A stretch of DNA of 15,798 nucleotides from contig CAZBLR010000034.1 in assembly GCA_964492895.1 (NCBI GenBank), forward strand, positions 1-15,798, given 5' to 3'. Source of the DNA: DATLWN01 sp964492895. GTDB lineage: Bacteria; Pseudomonadota; Zetaproteobacteria; Mariprofundales; Mariprofundaceae. The notes under the pieces are model-generated. The model saw only the letters and a list, made by a program, of their open reading frames with translations. It had not been told where the DNA came from and ran no database searches. The position numbers were made by a program, and so were the translations under genes. Positions 7,853 through 14,203 of this stretch are shown here, in pieces; position 1 is the first letter of the stretch, and every line of letters starts with the position of its first letter.

Positions 7853-9616
7853 ATGCGTTGGCTCATGCGCCTCCAGCGCAACACCCGTCTGATCATCCTC
7901 AGCACCTTGCTCGGCGTGGTCGGGGCGCTCGGTGCCCAGCTGTTCATCTGGCTGCTGCACCTGGCCGAGTTATGGATCCTGGTGCCGATCAGCGGCTACA
8001 CCTTCATCGAAGTGCCCGAGGCGCACGTGATGGCCACGGCTCCGACCGGCCACCACCACTGGTACTGGCTGATCCCGGTCGCCACCACGCTGGGCGGGCT
8101 GATCTCCGGCTTCCTGGTCTACGGCCTGGCGCCGGAGGCCGAGGGCCACGGCACCGACGCCGCCGTCAAGGGCTATCACCGCACCGCCGGACGCATCCGC
8201 TATCGCATTCCCGTCATCAAGACGCTGGCCAGCGCCATCACCATCGGCTCGGGCGGCTCGGCCGGGCGCGAGGGGCCGACGGCGCAGATCGCCGCCGGCG
8301 TCGGCTCGTTCATCGGCGGCATCCTGAAGCTTCCGGACGAGGAAAGGCGCGTGCTGCTGCTGGTCGGCATGGCCGCGGGCCTGTCCGCCATCTTCAAGAG
8401 CCCGCTCGGCACCGCCCTGTTCGCCGTCGAGATCCTGTATTCGACGATGGCCTTCGAAGGCCGCTACCTGACCTTCACGCTGGTCGCCTCGGCCGTCGCC
8501 TATGCCATCACCGGGCTGTTCAACGGCTGGTCGCCGCTGTTCGTGCTGCCGCACGACGTCAGCTTCGGAGCGCCGGCCGATCTGGCCTGGTTCGTGGTGT
8601 TGGCGGCGCTGGCCGGAGGGCTGGGGGCATTGCTGCCCCAGGTGTTCTACTGGACCCGCGACCAATTTCACGAACTCCAGATCCCCAACATGCTCAAGCC
8701 CGCCTTGGGCGGACTCGGCGTCGGCATCCTGGGCCTGCTGGCGCCGCCGCTGCTCGGTGGCGGCTACGGCTACATCCAGTTCGCCCTGCAGGGCGGCGGC
8801 GGCATGGCGATCTGGCTGCTGTTGCTGTTGTCGGTCGGCAAGATTCTGGCCATGTCGCTGACCGTCGCCTCCGGCGGTTCCGGCGGCGTGTTCGCGCCCA
8901 GCCTGTACGTGGGCGCCATGCTGGGCGCCGCCTTCGCCATCACGCTGCACACCTTCCACATCACCGGCATTCCGACGCCGGCGCTGGCCGTGGTCGGCAT
9001 GGCCGCCCTGTTCGCCGGGGCCGCGCGCGTGCCCATCGCCTCGCTGGTCATGGTCGCCGAGATGACCGGCGGCTACCACCTGATCATGCCGACCATGCTG
9101 GCCGTGTCGGTCAGCTACCTGGTGCAGATGGCGCTGACCCGCAACGCCAAGTACCCGACGCTGTACGAGGCGCAGGAGCCGATCCCGGCGTCGAGCCCGG
9201 CCAATACCGAGATGTTCTCCGAAATCCTCGCCGATTTCCTGCGCCAGAACCGCATGCGGCTGGACGGCAGCACCATCAACCGCCACCTGACGATGGCCCT
9301 GGCCGACGGCAAGGGGATCCCGCTCGGACGCGGCCATGAGCAGCTGTACCGCGTCGCCCTCGACCCCGGCACCTCCGCCGCCGGCCAGGAGGTGCGGGCG
9401 GTGGCCTGCGCCGACGTGGTCATCGTCGGTGTGCTGCGCGGCGAGAAGGAGATCGTGCCGGGCGCCGACACCGTACTGCAGGTCGGCGACGAGCTGTTGA
9501 TCGCCGCCACGCCCGATTCGCTGGAGGAGTTCCGCCGGCGCATCGTCCCGATCGAAACGGCCGGTGACGAGGCGATCGAGGAATGGAAGGAGTCGCAGCA
9601 GGCCGCTGCCCACTAG
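7853..9616 (+). CDS. CLC-family chloride channel/transporter with C-terminal RCK_C (TrkA-C) domain
   Basis: This is a membrane anion transport protein of 587 residues. The CLC core (about 10-435) has many hydrophobic helices. It carries GHGTDA (98-103, in the position of GSGIP), GSGGSAGREGP (132-141) with gating glutamate E140, GGSGGVFAPSLYVG (about 341-354), and Tyr438 in the position of the inner-gate tyrosine. Residues about 495-565 (PGADTVLQVGDELLIAATPDSLEEF) look like an RCK_C ligand-binding domain rather than the CBS pair common in CLCs, so gating by a small cytoplasmic ligand is possible. In the helix matching the E. coli ClcA proton-glutamate segment (IEEM), this protein reads VEIL, so Glu203 is replaced by Ile194. 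The ATG follows AGGTAG at a normal distance. The gene converges on the histidine kinase operon, with 16 bases between the stops. Confidence 0.9.
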   Translation: MRWLMRLQRNTRLIILSTLLGVVGALGAQLFIWLLHLAELWILVPISGYTFIEVPEAHVMATAPTGHHHWYWLIPVATTLGGLISGFLVYGLAPEAEGHGTDAAVKGYHRTAGRIRYRIPVIKTLASAITIGSGGSAGREGPTAQIAAGVGSFIGGILKLPDEERRVLLLVGMAAGLSAIFKSPLGTALFAVEILYSTMAFEGRYLTFTLVASAVAYAITGLFNGWSPLFVLPHDVSFGAPADLAWFVVLAALAGGLGALLPQVFYWTRDQFHELQIPNMLKPALGGLGVGILGLLAPPLLGGGYGYIQFALQGGGGMAIWLLLLLSVGKILAMSLTVASGGSGGVFAPSLYVGAMLGAAFAITLHTFHITGIPTPALAVVGMAALFAGAARVPIASLVMVAEMTGGYHLIMPTMLAVSVSYLVQMALTRNAKYPTLYEAQEPIPASSPANTEMFSEILADFLRQNRMRLDGSTINRHLTMALADGKGIPLGRGHEQLYRVALDPGTSAAGQEVRAVACADVVIVGVLRGEKEIVPGADTVLQVGDELLIAATPDSLEEFRRRIVPIETAGDEAIEEWKESQQAAAH

Positions 9617-9632
9617 CCAGCCGCCGCGGCGC

Positions 9633-10958
9633 TCAGTCCGCCGCCGTCACCCGCACCGACAGCGTCACGCGCACGCTCAGGCCACCCAGATCCGGGGAAC
9701 GCGCCAACGCCACGTCCCCGCCATAGCTCTCGACCAGGTCGTGCACGATGGCCAGTCCCAGGCCGTGGCCCGGCACCTGCTCGTCCAGGCGCGTGCCGCG
9801 CTCGAAGGCCTGGGCCGCCTCCTCGTCCGACATGCCGGGGCCGTCATCCTCGACGATCAGTTCCAGCCCCTCATCGGCCTTGGGACGCAGCGTGCAGCGC
9901 ACCGCCGTCCTGCCCCATTTGCAGGCGTTTTCGAGCAGGTTGCCGATCAGTTCGAGCATGTCCTCCCGGTCGGCCGCCACCCAGGACACCCGCATGTCCA
10001 GATCGATGCGCACGCGTCCGTCATGGATGGCCTGCAGCCCGTCGACCAGGTCATCCAGGTCGTGGCGCGGGTCGGCCCATGAACCGCCCGGCCCCCGGCC
10101 GGCCATGCGCGCCCGCCCCAGTTCCTGGTCGATGCGCTGCTGGATCAGTCCGAGCTGCTCCAGCACCGCCCGGCGCCGGTCGGCGGCCGTACCGGCACGG
10201 CGCTCGATCAACTGCATGATCCGCGTCAGCGGCGTCTTCAGGGCATGGGCCAGGTTGCCGAGCGACTGACGCGAGCGGGCCAGCCGTTGGCCCAGTACCA
10301 GCAGCAGCTGATTGAATCCGTCGACCAGGGGGGCGATCTCCTGCAGGCCCGGCTGCTCCAGGTGTTCGATCTCGCCGCGCTCCAGGCGATCGATATCCGC
10401 ACGCAGCCGTGACAACGGCCTCAGGCTGTAGCGCACGACGGCGAACTGCAGCGCCAGCAGCATCAGCAGGGCCAGGCCGGACAGCATCAGCAGCGACCAC
10501 TTGAAGGTGTCCGCCATCCGGTGCAGCTCCGTGACGTTCTCACCGATCTCCAGACGCACGGTATGGCCGCGGACATGGAAATCCGCCGACCAGACCAGCA
10601 GCCGCTGCTGCATGGGGCCGGCCACGTTCAGGGCCACGCCCGGCGGCTGTGCCGGCAGCACCTCGTCCCACAGCGAGCGCGAGCGGATCGTCTGCCCGGC
10701 ATCGCGGACGACGAAGTAGTGACCGGAAAACGGTCGCCGATAGATGCTCGGGATATGGGCGTCGGTCATGTCGATATGCCCGGAGGCATCGACATCCATC
10801 GCCGCGAGCAACTCCTCGCTGTCGTGCTCGATGCGCGACACCACCATGCGTTCCATCAGGTGGCCGACCTGTTCGCTGACCAGGAACGCCATGACCGCGA
10901 ACACCAGCACCAGGCTCAGCCCGAGGCTGAGCAGCAGCCGCTGGCTCAGGGAGTGCAT
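9633..10958 (-). CDS. Sensor histidine kinase (PhoQ/QseC-like)
   Basis: This membrane sensor kinase of 441 residues partners the adjacent response regulator. TM1 is at about 9-27, a periplasmic sensor region at about 28-152, TM2 at about 155-175, a HAMP-like linker at about 178-230, and the dimerisation/phosphoacceptor motif SLGNLAHALKTPLTRI has the phospho-His at H238. The ATP-binding domain has an N box (LIGNLLENACKWG, 337-349), a G1 box (VEDDGPGM) and a G2 box (GHGLGLAIVHDL, 397-408), so it should be catalytically complete. The ATG at 10958 overlaps the regulator stop by 13 bases. Longer versions upstream in this frame only read through the regulator gene. It is the last gene of a six-gene operon with cytochromes and a PepSY protein, so its signal is probably linked to periplasmic redox, oxygen or NO state, though the sensor region itself gives no clue. 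The last residues repeat LSVRVT twice. Confidence 0.92.
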   Translation of the reverse strand: MHSLSQRLLLSLGLSLVLVFAVMAFLVSEQVGHLMERMVVSRIEHDSEELLAAMDVDASGHIDMTDAHIPSIYRRPFSGHYFVVRDAGQTIRSRSLWDEVLPAQPPGVALNVAGPMQQRLLVWSADFHVRGHTVRLEIGENVTELHRMADTFKWSLLMLSGLALLMLLALQFAVVRYSLRPLSRLRADIDRLERGEIEHLEQPGLQEIAPLVDGFNQLLLVLGQRLARSRQSLGNLAHALKTPLTRIMQLIERRAGTAADRRRAVLEQLGLIQQRIDQELGRARMAGRGPGGSWADPRHDLDDLVDGLQAIHDGRVRIDLDMRVSWVAADREDMLELIGNLLENACKWGRTAVRCTLRPKADEGLELIVEDDGPGMSDEEAAQAFERGTRLDEQVPGHGLGLAIVHDLVESYGGDVALARSPDLGGLSVRVTLSVRVTAAD

Positions 10959-11623
10959 AGACCTTCGGGATCGAACACGTAGCCCTGGCCGCGGCGCGTC
11001 AGGATACAGCCCTTGCCGAACTTGCGGCGCAGGCGGGCGATATAGACCTCGATCACGTTGCTTTCCTTCTCGGAATCGTAATCGTAGACATGTTCGAGCA
11101 GATGGCTGGTCGACAGCACGCGTCCCGGATGCAGCATGAAATAGCGCAGCAGCCGGTACTCGGTGCCGGTCAGCTTCCATTCATGCTCGCCCATGTGGGC
11201 GGTCTGCCGTTCCTCGTCCAGCACCAGTTGCCCGGCCTCGAGCGTCTGGCCCGCGGGCGCGCCGTGGGCGCGGCGGATCAGGGCCTGCAGGCGGGCCTGC
11301 AATTCCTCCACATGAAACGGCTTGGCCAGATAATCGTCGGCACCGCTGCGAAATCCCTCCACCTTCTCATGCCAGGCACCGCGGGCGGTCAGGATCAGCA
11401 CCGGCGTCGTGATACCGGCCGCACGCCAGGCCTTCAACACCTCCAGTCCCGGTTTCCCGGGCAGGCCCAGGTCGAGCACGACCACGTCGTACGGTTCGCT
11501 GCCCCCCATGAACTCCGCCTCGGCACCGTCACGCACCGCATCGACGGCATAGGCGGCAGCCCTGAGCTGCTCGGCCAGGGACTCCGACAGTGCGGCATCG
11601 TCCTCGACCAGCAGCAGCCTCAC
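10946..11623 (-). CDS. OmpR/PhoB-family response regulator, GTG start
   Basis: This two-component DNA-binding regulator of 225 residues has a receiver domain (1-about 115) with the acidic pocket VEDD, phosphoacceptor D51 (VVVLDLGLPG), switch Thr79 (LILTA) and K101 (LAKPF). A winged-helix effector domain follows (about 125-222: LTGTEYRLLRYFMLHPGRVLS, SNVIEVYIARLRRKF, RRGQGYVF). The start is GTG 11623, preceded by a perfect AAGGAGG four bases upstream, and it overlaps the PepSY stop as GTGA. It overlaps the kinase start by 13 bases, so the pair is translationally coupled. Regulators of this family bind direct repeats with 11-bp spacing; such repeats occur before the first gene of this operon (13584-13616), which suggests autoregulation. 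Confidence 0.93.
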   Translation of the reverse strand: MRLLLVEDDAALSESLAEQLRAAAYAVDAVRDGAEAEFMGGSEPYDVVVLDLGLPGKPGLEVLKAWRAAGITTPVLILTARGAWHEKVEGFRSGADDYLAKPFHVEELQARLQALIRRAHGAPAGQTLEAGQLVLDEERQTAHMGEHEWKLTGTEYRLLRYFMLHPGRVLSTSHLLEHVYDYDSEKESNVIEVYIARLRRKFGKGCILTRRGQGYVFDPEGLCTP

Positions 11624-11958
11624 CAGTCCTCCTTCCGGGTCGACGACAGGACATCGCCGGTATGGGCGTCGACATGGTAGGTACGCAAGATGCCCCCCTT
11701 CAGGATCATCCGGATCTCGTAGACCCGCCTGCCTTTCTCGTTCTCGAGTTCGGCTTGCAGGATCCGTCCCGGGTGTTTGGCCGTCAGTCGCTCGATGATG
11801 GTGGACAGCGGCAGGATATCACCCTGCTGGCGCAACTGCCGCACCACATCCTGATCGTCCTCGCCGCCCACGGCCAGCGCCGGGGTCAGAACGGCGGCGA
11901 CCAGCATCAGTAACGCCAGCGCCCGCGTGATGCGGCCGGACAACGGGATCTCAATCAT
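11620..11958 (-). CDS. Secreted PepSY-domain protein
   Basis: This small exported protein of 112 residues has a signal peptide (about 1-29: charged start, hydrophobic core LALLMLVAAVL, then TPALA before the cut) and one PepSY domain (about 48-108: ILPLSTIIERLTAKHPGRILQAELE, then YEIRMILKGGILRTYHVDAHTGDVL). PepSY domains are thought to bind or inhibit partner proteins outside the membrane. Small PepSY proteins are often encoded beside OmpR-type two-component systems, where they may tune the sensor. ATG 11958 overlaps the diheme cytochrome stop by 8 bases (ATGATTGA), and its stop overlaps the regulator start by 4. A longer in-frame version beginning at 12063 reads through the cytochrome gene and has no signal peptide at its N-terminus, so it was not chosen. 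Confidence 0.85.
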   Translation of the reverse strand: MIEIPLSGRITRALALLMLVAAVLTPALAVGGEDDQDVVRQLRQQGDILPLSTIIERLTAKHPGRILQAELENEKGRRVYEIRMILKGGILRTYHVDAHTGDVLSSTRKEDW

Positions 11959-12526
11959 CCCAGCGCCCGAAACCCGGGATCGACACGCCGTCCTCGTCGA
12001 AGTACCCCGCCTTGGCCTGAGTATGGCAGGCCAGGCAGTTGGAACGCGAGCCCACCTTCGCATTGCCGGCGATCATCCTGTCCGGGATCCCGCGGTGCTC
12101 GCGGCGGATGTAGCTGATCTCGGAGATGCGCAACGGCACGTCCCCGGCCCGCAGCGAACGCATGATCCGGTGCGACAGGCGGCTCGGCGCCACATCGGCG
12201 GCATTGGCCGCGAGATACGCGCCGATCTCGGCCTGCTTGGCCGGCGACAACTCCGCATTCTCGCCGAAATGGTCGTCGAGCGTGGCCATGATCTTCGCCC
12301 AGGAGCGGGCCGGCAGCCAGCCGGGCTGGTAGGCGAAATGGCAGCCGCCGCATTCGCTGGCGTACGCCTGGTTTCTCACCGGCGCCATATCCGGCGTGCT
12401 GGCAAAGATGCCGCCCCGATATCCTTCACCACCTTCCTCCTCGCTGTAGCCCAGGCCGATCCCCGCCACCGTCAGGCCGATGCAGGCCACCAACAATAGC
12501 AATCCCGACATACCCTTGTTAATCAT
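11951..12526 (-). CDS. Diheme cytochrome c (DHC-type)
   Basis: This is a periplasmic c-type cytochrome of 191 residues with an N-terminal hydrophobic export segment (about 8-26) and two heme sites, CGGCH (59-63) and CLACH (164-168). The pattern YASECGGCHFAYQPGWLPARSW fits the DHC family, the known electron partner of SHP in Rhodobacter-type operons. ATG 12526 was chosen because AAGGAG lies 6 bases upstream (12533-12538). Three ATGs at 12550-12544 would add eight residues and lack a good site. A Cys at residue 15 in LLLLVAC could be read as a lipobox, but the hydrophobic stretch continues past it, so a cleaved or membrane-anchored soluble protein is more likely. It is encoded 36 bases after SHP and likely passes electrons to it. 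Confidence 0.9.
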   Translation of the reverse strand: MINKGMSGLLLLVACIGLTVAGIGLGYSEEEGGEGYRGGIFASTPDMAPVRNQAYASECGGCHFAYQPGWLPARSWAKIMATLDDHFGENAELSPAKQAEIGAYLAANAADVAPSRLSHRIMRSLRAGDVPLRISEISYIRREHRGIPDRMIAGNAKVGSRSNCLACHTQAKAGYFDEDGVSIPGFGRWDD

Positions 12527-12532
12527 CGTGTA

Positions 12533-12538
12533 CTCCTT
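12533..12538 (-). promoter_or_regulatory. Shine-Dalgarno AAGGAG deciding the diheme cytochrome start
   Basis: AAGGAG followed by six bases and ATG 12526. It lies inside the longer in-frame version that starts at 12550, which argues for the shorter protein. Confidence 0.6.
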
Positions 12539-12562
12539 GCGCATCATCATGTTCTTCCCGCG

Positions 12563-12979
12563 TCACTGGCCCTGGATGAACACCAGGAAATCTCCCTTCT
12601 CCTGCGGTGTGCATACCCGGCCCAACGTGGCCTTGCAGTTGCGCAGGAACCATTTCTCGACCTTGTCCGGATCGGTCAGGCGCGACGGCGTCACCCGCGG
12701 CGACATCGGCTCGATCGGCTTGCCGGTGCGGTAATGGGAACCGCCGCGGCTCAGGTCGGCGTGGTGGCAGGTCGCGCAGCTGATGCGCCCGCCCGTCTTT
12801 GCATCCGCGTGCTCACGGGTCCACATCTGCTGGCCGCGGGCGGCGTCGAACGGTCCGGCGCCGGCAGCCTCATACCCCTTCAGCATCGCCGCCACCGTAT
12901 CCGCGGCCGCCAGCGCCGGCAGCGGCTGTCCCGCCGCAACCACCAGGGCCGTGCCCAACATCATCGTCTTCACGTTCAT
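12563..12979 (-). CDS. shp: SHP-like oxygen-binding cytochrome c (DUF1924 family)
   Basis: This is a monoheme c-type cytochrome of 138 residues with a signal peptide (cut about residue 24-25, LPALAAA). It aligns by eye with the sphaeroides heme protein: GYEAAGAGPFDAARG, heme site SCATCHHAD (CATCH 68-72), RTGKPIEPMSP, then VEKWFLRNCKATLGRVCTPQEKGDFL. In SHP an Asn just before the first Cys of a disulfide is the sixth heme ligand and is displaced when O2 or NO binds. Here N114 and the C115/C123 pair keep that arrangement. The ATG has AAGGAGG four bases upstream and overlaps the cytochrome b stop as ATGA. The gene sits between its expected electron-chain partners, cytochrome b and diheme cytochrome c. 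The physiological substrate of SHP is unsettled; O2, NO or peroxide chemistry are possibilities. Confidence 0.88.
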   Translation of the reverse strand: MNVKTMMLGTALVVAAGQPLPALAAADTVAAMLKGYEAAGAGPFDAARGQQMWTREHADAKTGGRISCATCHHADLSRGGSHYRTGKPIEPMSPRVTPSRLTDPDKVEKWFLRNCKATLGRVCTPQEKGDFLVFIQGQ

Positions 12980-13563
12980 GATTCCTCCTTCGGCGCAGGC
13001 CGCTTGCGGCCCGTCACCATGGACAGCACCAGATTCTCCCGATGCAACAGGCTCTCCAGCAGCACCCCGGCCACGTGCAGGATCACCATCACCACCACCG
13101 CATCGGCCAGCATGCCGTGCACATCGGCCAGCCAGGCGAGGGCCACGCCGTCCCCGACCCGGGGCAATGCGGCCAACGGACCGGACATCAGTTCGGCACC
13201 GTCGAGCAGCAGGCCGGTGATCACCAGCAACGACAACATGGCCATCAGCAGCAGGATCATGGCGCCACCGGCCGGCGTGTGGCCGACATGGCGCTCGGCG
13301 CGCCCACGCACCAGCTCGCGCAGATGGCGCCCCACCTCGCCCGGGCTGCGCACGAAATCGGAAAACAATGCGTGGCGCGGCCCGATCCATCCCCATAGCA
13401 GGCGATACAGCAGCAGCCCTGCCACAATCCCACCGGCCAGCACGTGCAGGTGCATGCGCCCATCGCCCACGACAAAGGCGGTGGCGAAGGCGATCCCCAG
13501 CGTCCAGTGGAACAGCCGCAGCGACGGATCCCAGACCACGATATTCGGACTTGCCTGCTTCAT
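12976..13563 (-). CDS. Cytochrome b561-type membrane protein of the SHP operon
   Basis: This is an integral membrane b-type cytochrome of 195 residues, about four TM helices (about 18-33, 39-60, 98-120, 149-171). Candidate heme ligands are H19 (RLFHW), H38/H40 (RMHLHVLAG), H149 (DVHG) and H163 (ILHVAG), as in the hydrogenase-type cytochrome b561 group. In this operon it would take electrons from quinol and deliver them to the diheme cytochrome c and SHP. The C-terminus is basic and then acidic (RKRPAPKEES) and probably cytoplasmic. ATG 13563 was chosen; a TTG three codons earlier (13572) is the only nearby alternative. Neither has a good Shine-Dalgarno sequence. It is the first gene of the six-gene operon, about 20 bases after an array of direct repeats. 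Confidence 0.88.
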   Translation of the reverse strand: MKQASPNIVVWDPSLRLFHWTLGIAFATAFVVGDGRMHLHVLAGGIVAGLLLYRLLWGWIGPRHALFSDFVRSPGEVGRHLRELVRGRAERHVGHTPAGGAMILLLMAMLSLLVITGLLLDGAELMSGPLAALPRVGDGVALAWLADVHGMLADAVVVMVILHVAGVLLESLLHRENLVLSMVTGRKRPAPKEES

Positions 13564-13583
13564 GGCAGACAACGTATGCGCTC

Positions 13584-13616
13584 AAACTGAAACGAAACTG
13601 AAGCAAAACCTTAAAA
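13584..13616 (-). promoter_or_regulatory. 11-bp-phased direct repeats, candidate response-regulator box
   Basis: On the plus strand three consecutive 11-mers read AAACTGAAACG, AAACTGAAGCA and AAACCTTAAAA; the first two share the 8-mer AAACTGAA and the third is degenerate. On the coding strand of the operon this is two TTCAGTTT boxes 11 bp apart, ending 20 bases before the cytochrome b ATG. OmpR-family regulators bind direct repeats with this phase, often in place of a -35. A weak -10-like CATACG (13578-13573) follows. If this promoter is used, the 5' leader would be very short, which would fit the missing Shine-Dalgarno sequence. Confidence 0.45.
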
Positions 13617-13682
13617 TGATCATGGGGATCAACGCGCAGCCGTAGGATCAAGCCATCGGGTTGCCATGGGAAAATCGGCATC

Positions 13683-13711
13683 TTGACAGCATCCGAGCAC
13701 TGATCTTTAAA
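13683..13711 (+). promoter_or_regulatory. Sigma70-type promoter for the PA2779/PA2778-like pair
   Basis: A perfect -35 TTGACA (13683-13688), a 17-bp spacer and -10 TTTAAA (13706-13711). The predicted start near 13718 leaves a leader of roughly 57 bases before ATG 13775. The 211-base gap 13564-13774 therefore holds control elements for two divergent operons and no gene that I can support. It also contains a 5-bp inverted repeat TGATC-ATGGG-GATCA at 13617-13631. Confidence 0.6.
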
Positions 13712-13774
13712 CTCCTGAAGCGGATGCGGACGCGGCACGTGTGACGCCGCGCCACATCAGCGAGGGAGGAACCC

Positions 13775-14203
13775 ATGCTTACCGTATTGAAGAAGGTCTG
13801 TTCGTCGCTGCTCATCATCGCCATTTTCGCACTGGGATTCCGCATACCCGTCGCCAACGCGGCCATGGTCAGCACCGCCGAACTCGCGCAGGCCGCCGCC
13901 GCCCAGGCGGATCGGGCCCGGCTGTCGGCCTTTCTGGACCGTGCGGATGTGCAGCGACAGCTGCAGGCGCTGGGCGTCGATCCCGCACAGGCCAAAACCC
14001 GCGTCGCCAGCCTGACCGACAGCGAGGTCAGGACGCTGAACGCGAAGCTGGGGCAACTTCCGGCAGGTGGCGACGCGGTCGGCGCCATCGTCGGGGCAGC
14101 CGTGCTGATCTTCGTGGTCCTGCTGATCACCGACATCCTCGGGCTGACGGACGTGTACGGTTTCGTGAACCATCCCGTTCACAGTCACGCACATGACGAT
14201 TAA
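13775..14203 (+). CDS. PA2779-family small membrane protein
   Basis: This protein of 142 residues resembles the PA2779 family of Pseudomonas and other gammaproteobacteria, whose function is not established. It has an N-terminal signal sequence (about 1-29, VANAA), an Ala-rich, probably helical region (about 33-95: ELAQAAAAQADRARL, LSAFLDRADVQRQLQALGVDP), then LPAGGDAVGAIVGAA, a hydrophobic helix (about 101-122) running into ITDILGLTDVYGFV, and a His-rich end (HPVHSHAHDD). The GG pair (98-99) directly before the hydrophobic helix resembles a double-glycine processing site. The next gene encodes a C39-like peptidase, so this may be its substrate; that is inference. The ATG has GGAGGA four bases upstream. 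The gene overlaps the next by 11 bases. Confidence 0.82.
   Translation: MLTVLKKVCSSLLIIAIFALGFRIPVANAAMVSTAELAQAAAAQADRARLSAFLDRADVQRQLQALGVDPAQAKTRVASLTDSEVRTLNAKLGQLPAGGDAVGAIVGAAVLIFVVLLITDILGLTDVYGFVNHPVHSHAHDD

Noticed and set aside
7970..9613. 547-codon minus-strand frame opposite the CLC gene
   Set aside because: The CLC gene has full family motifs in the plus frame. The antisense product is Gln/His/Gly/Arg-rich with no domain.
9617..9632. GC-rich short inverted repeat between the converging CLC and kinase genes
   Set aside because: The stem is only a few bases and has no T-tract, so I could not call a terminator.
9633..11180. Longer 515-residue version of the histidine kinase
   Set aside because: The extra 74 residues lie within the response regulator gene in another frame and show no domain. 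ATG 10958 followed by a TM helix is the natural start.
12563..13738. Single 391-codon minus-strand frame covering SHP and the region before it
   Set aside because: Only the last 138 codons look like protein. The upstream part overlaps the cytochrome b gene in another frame, and a perfect Shine-Dalgarno and ATG define the SHP start at 12979.
13648..14136. Minus-strand frame opposite the PA2779-like gene
   Set aside because: Ser/Ala/Arg-rich antisense shadow. The plus-strand gene has a promoter, Shine-Dalgarno sequence, signal peptide and family resemblance.
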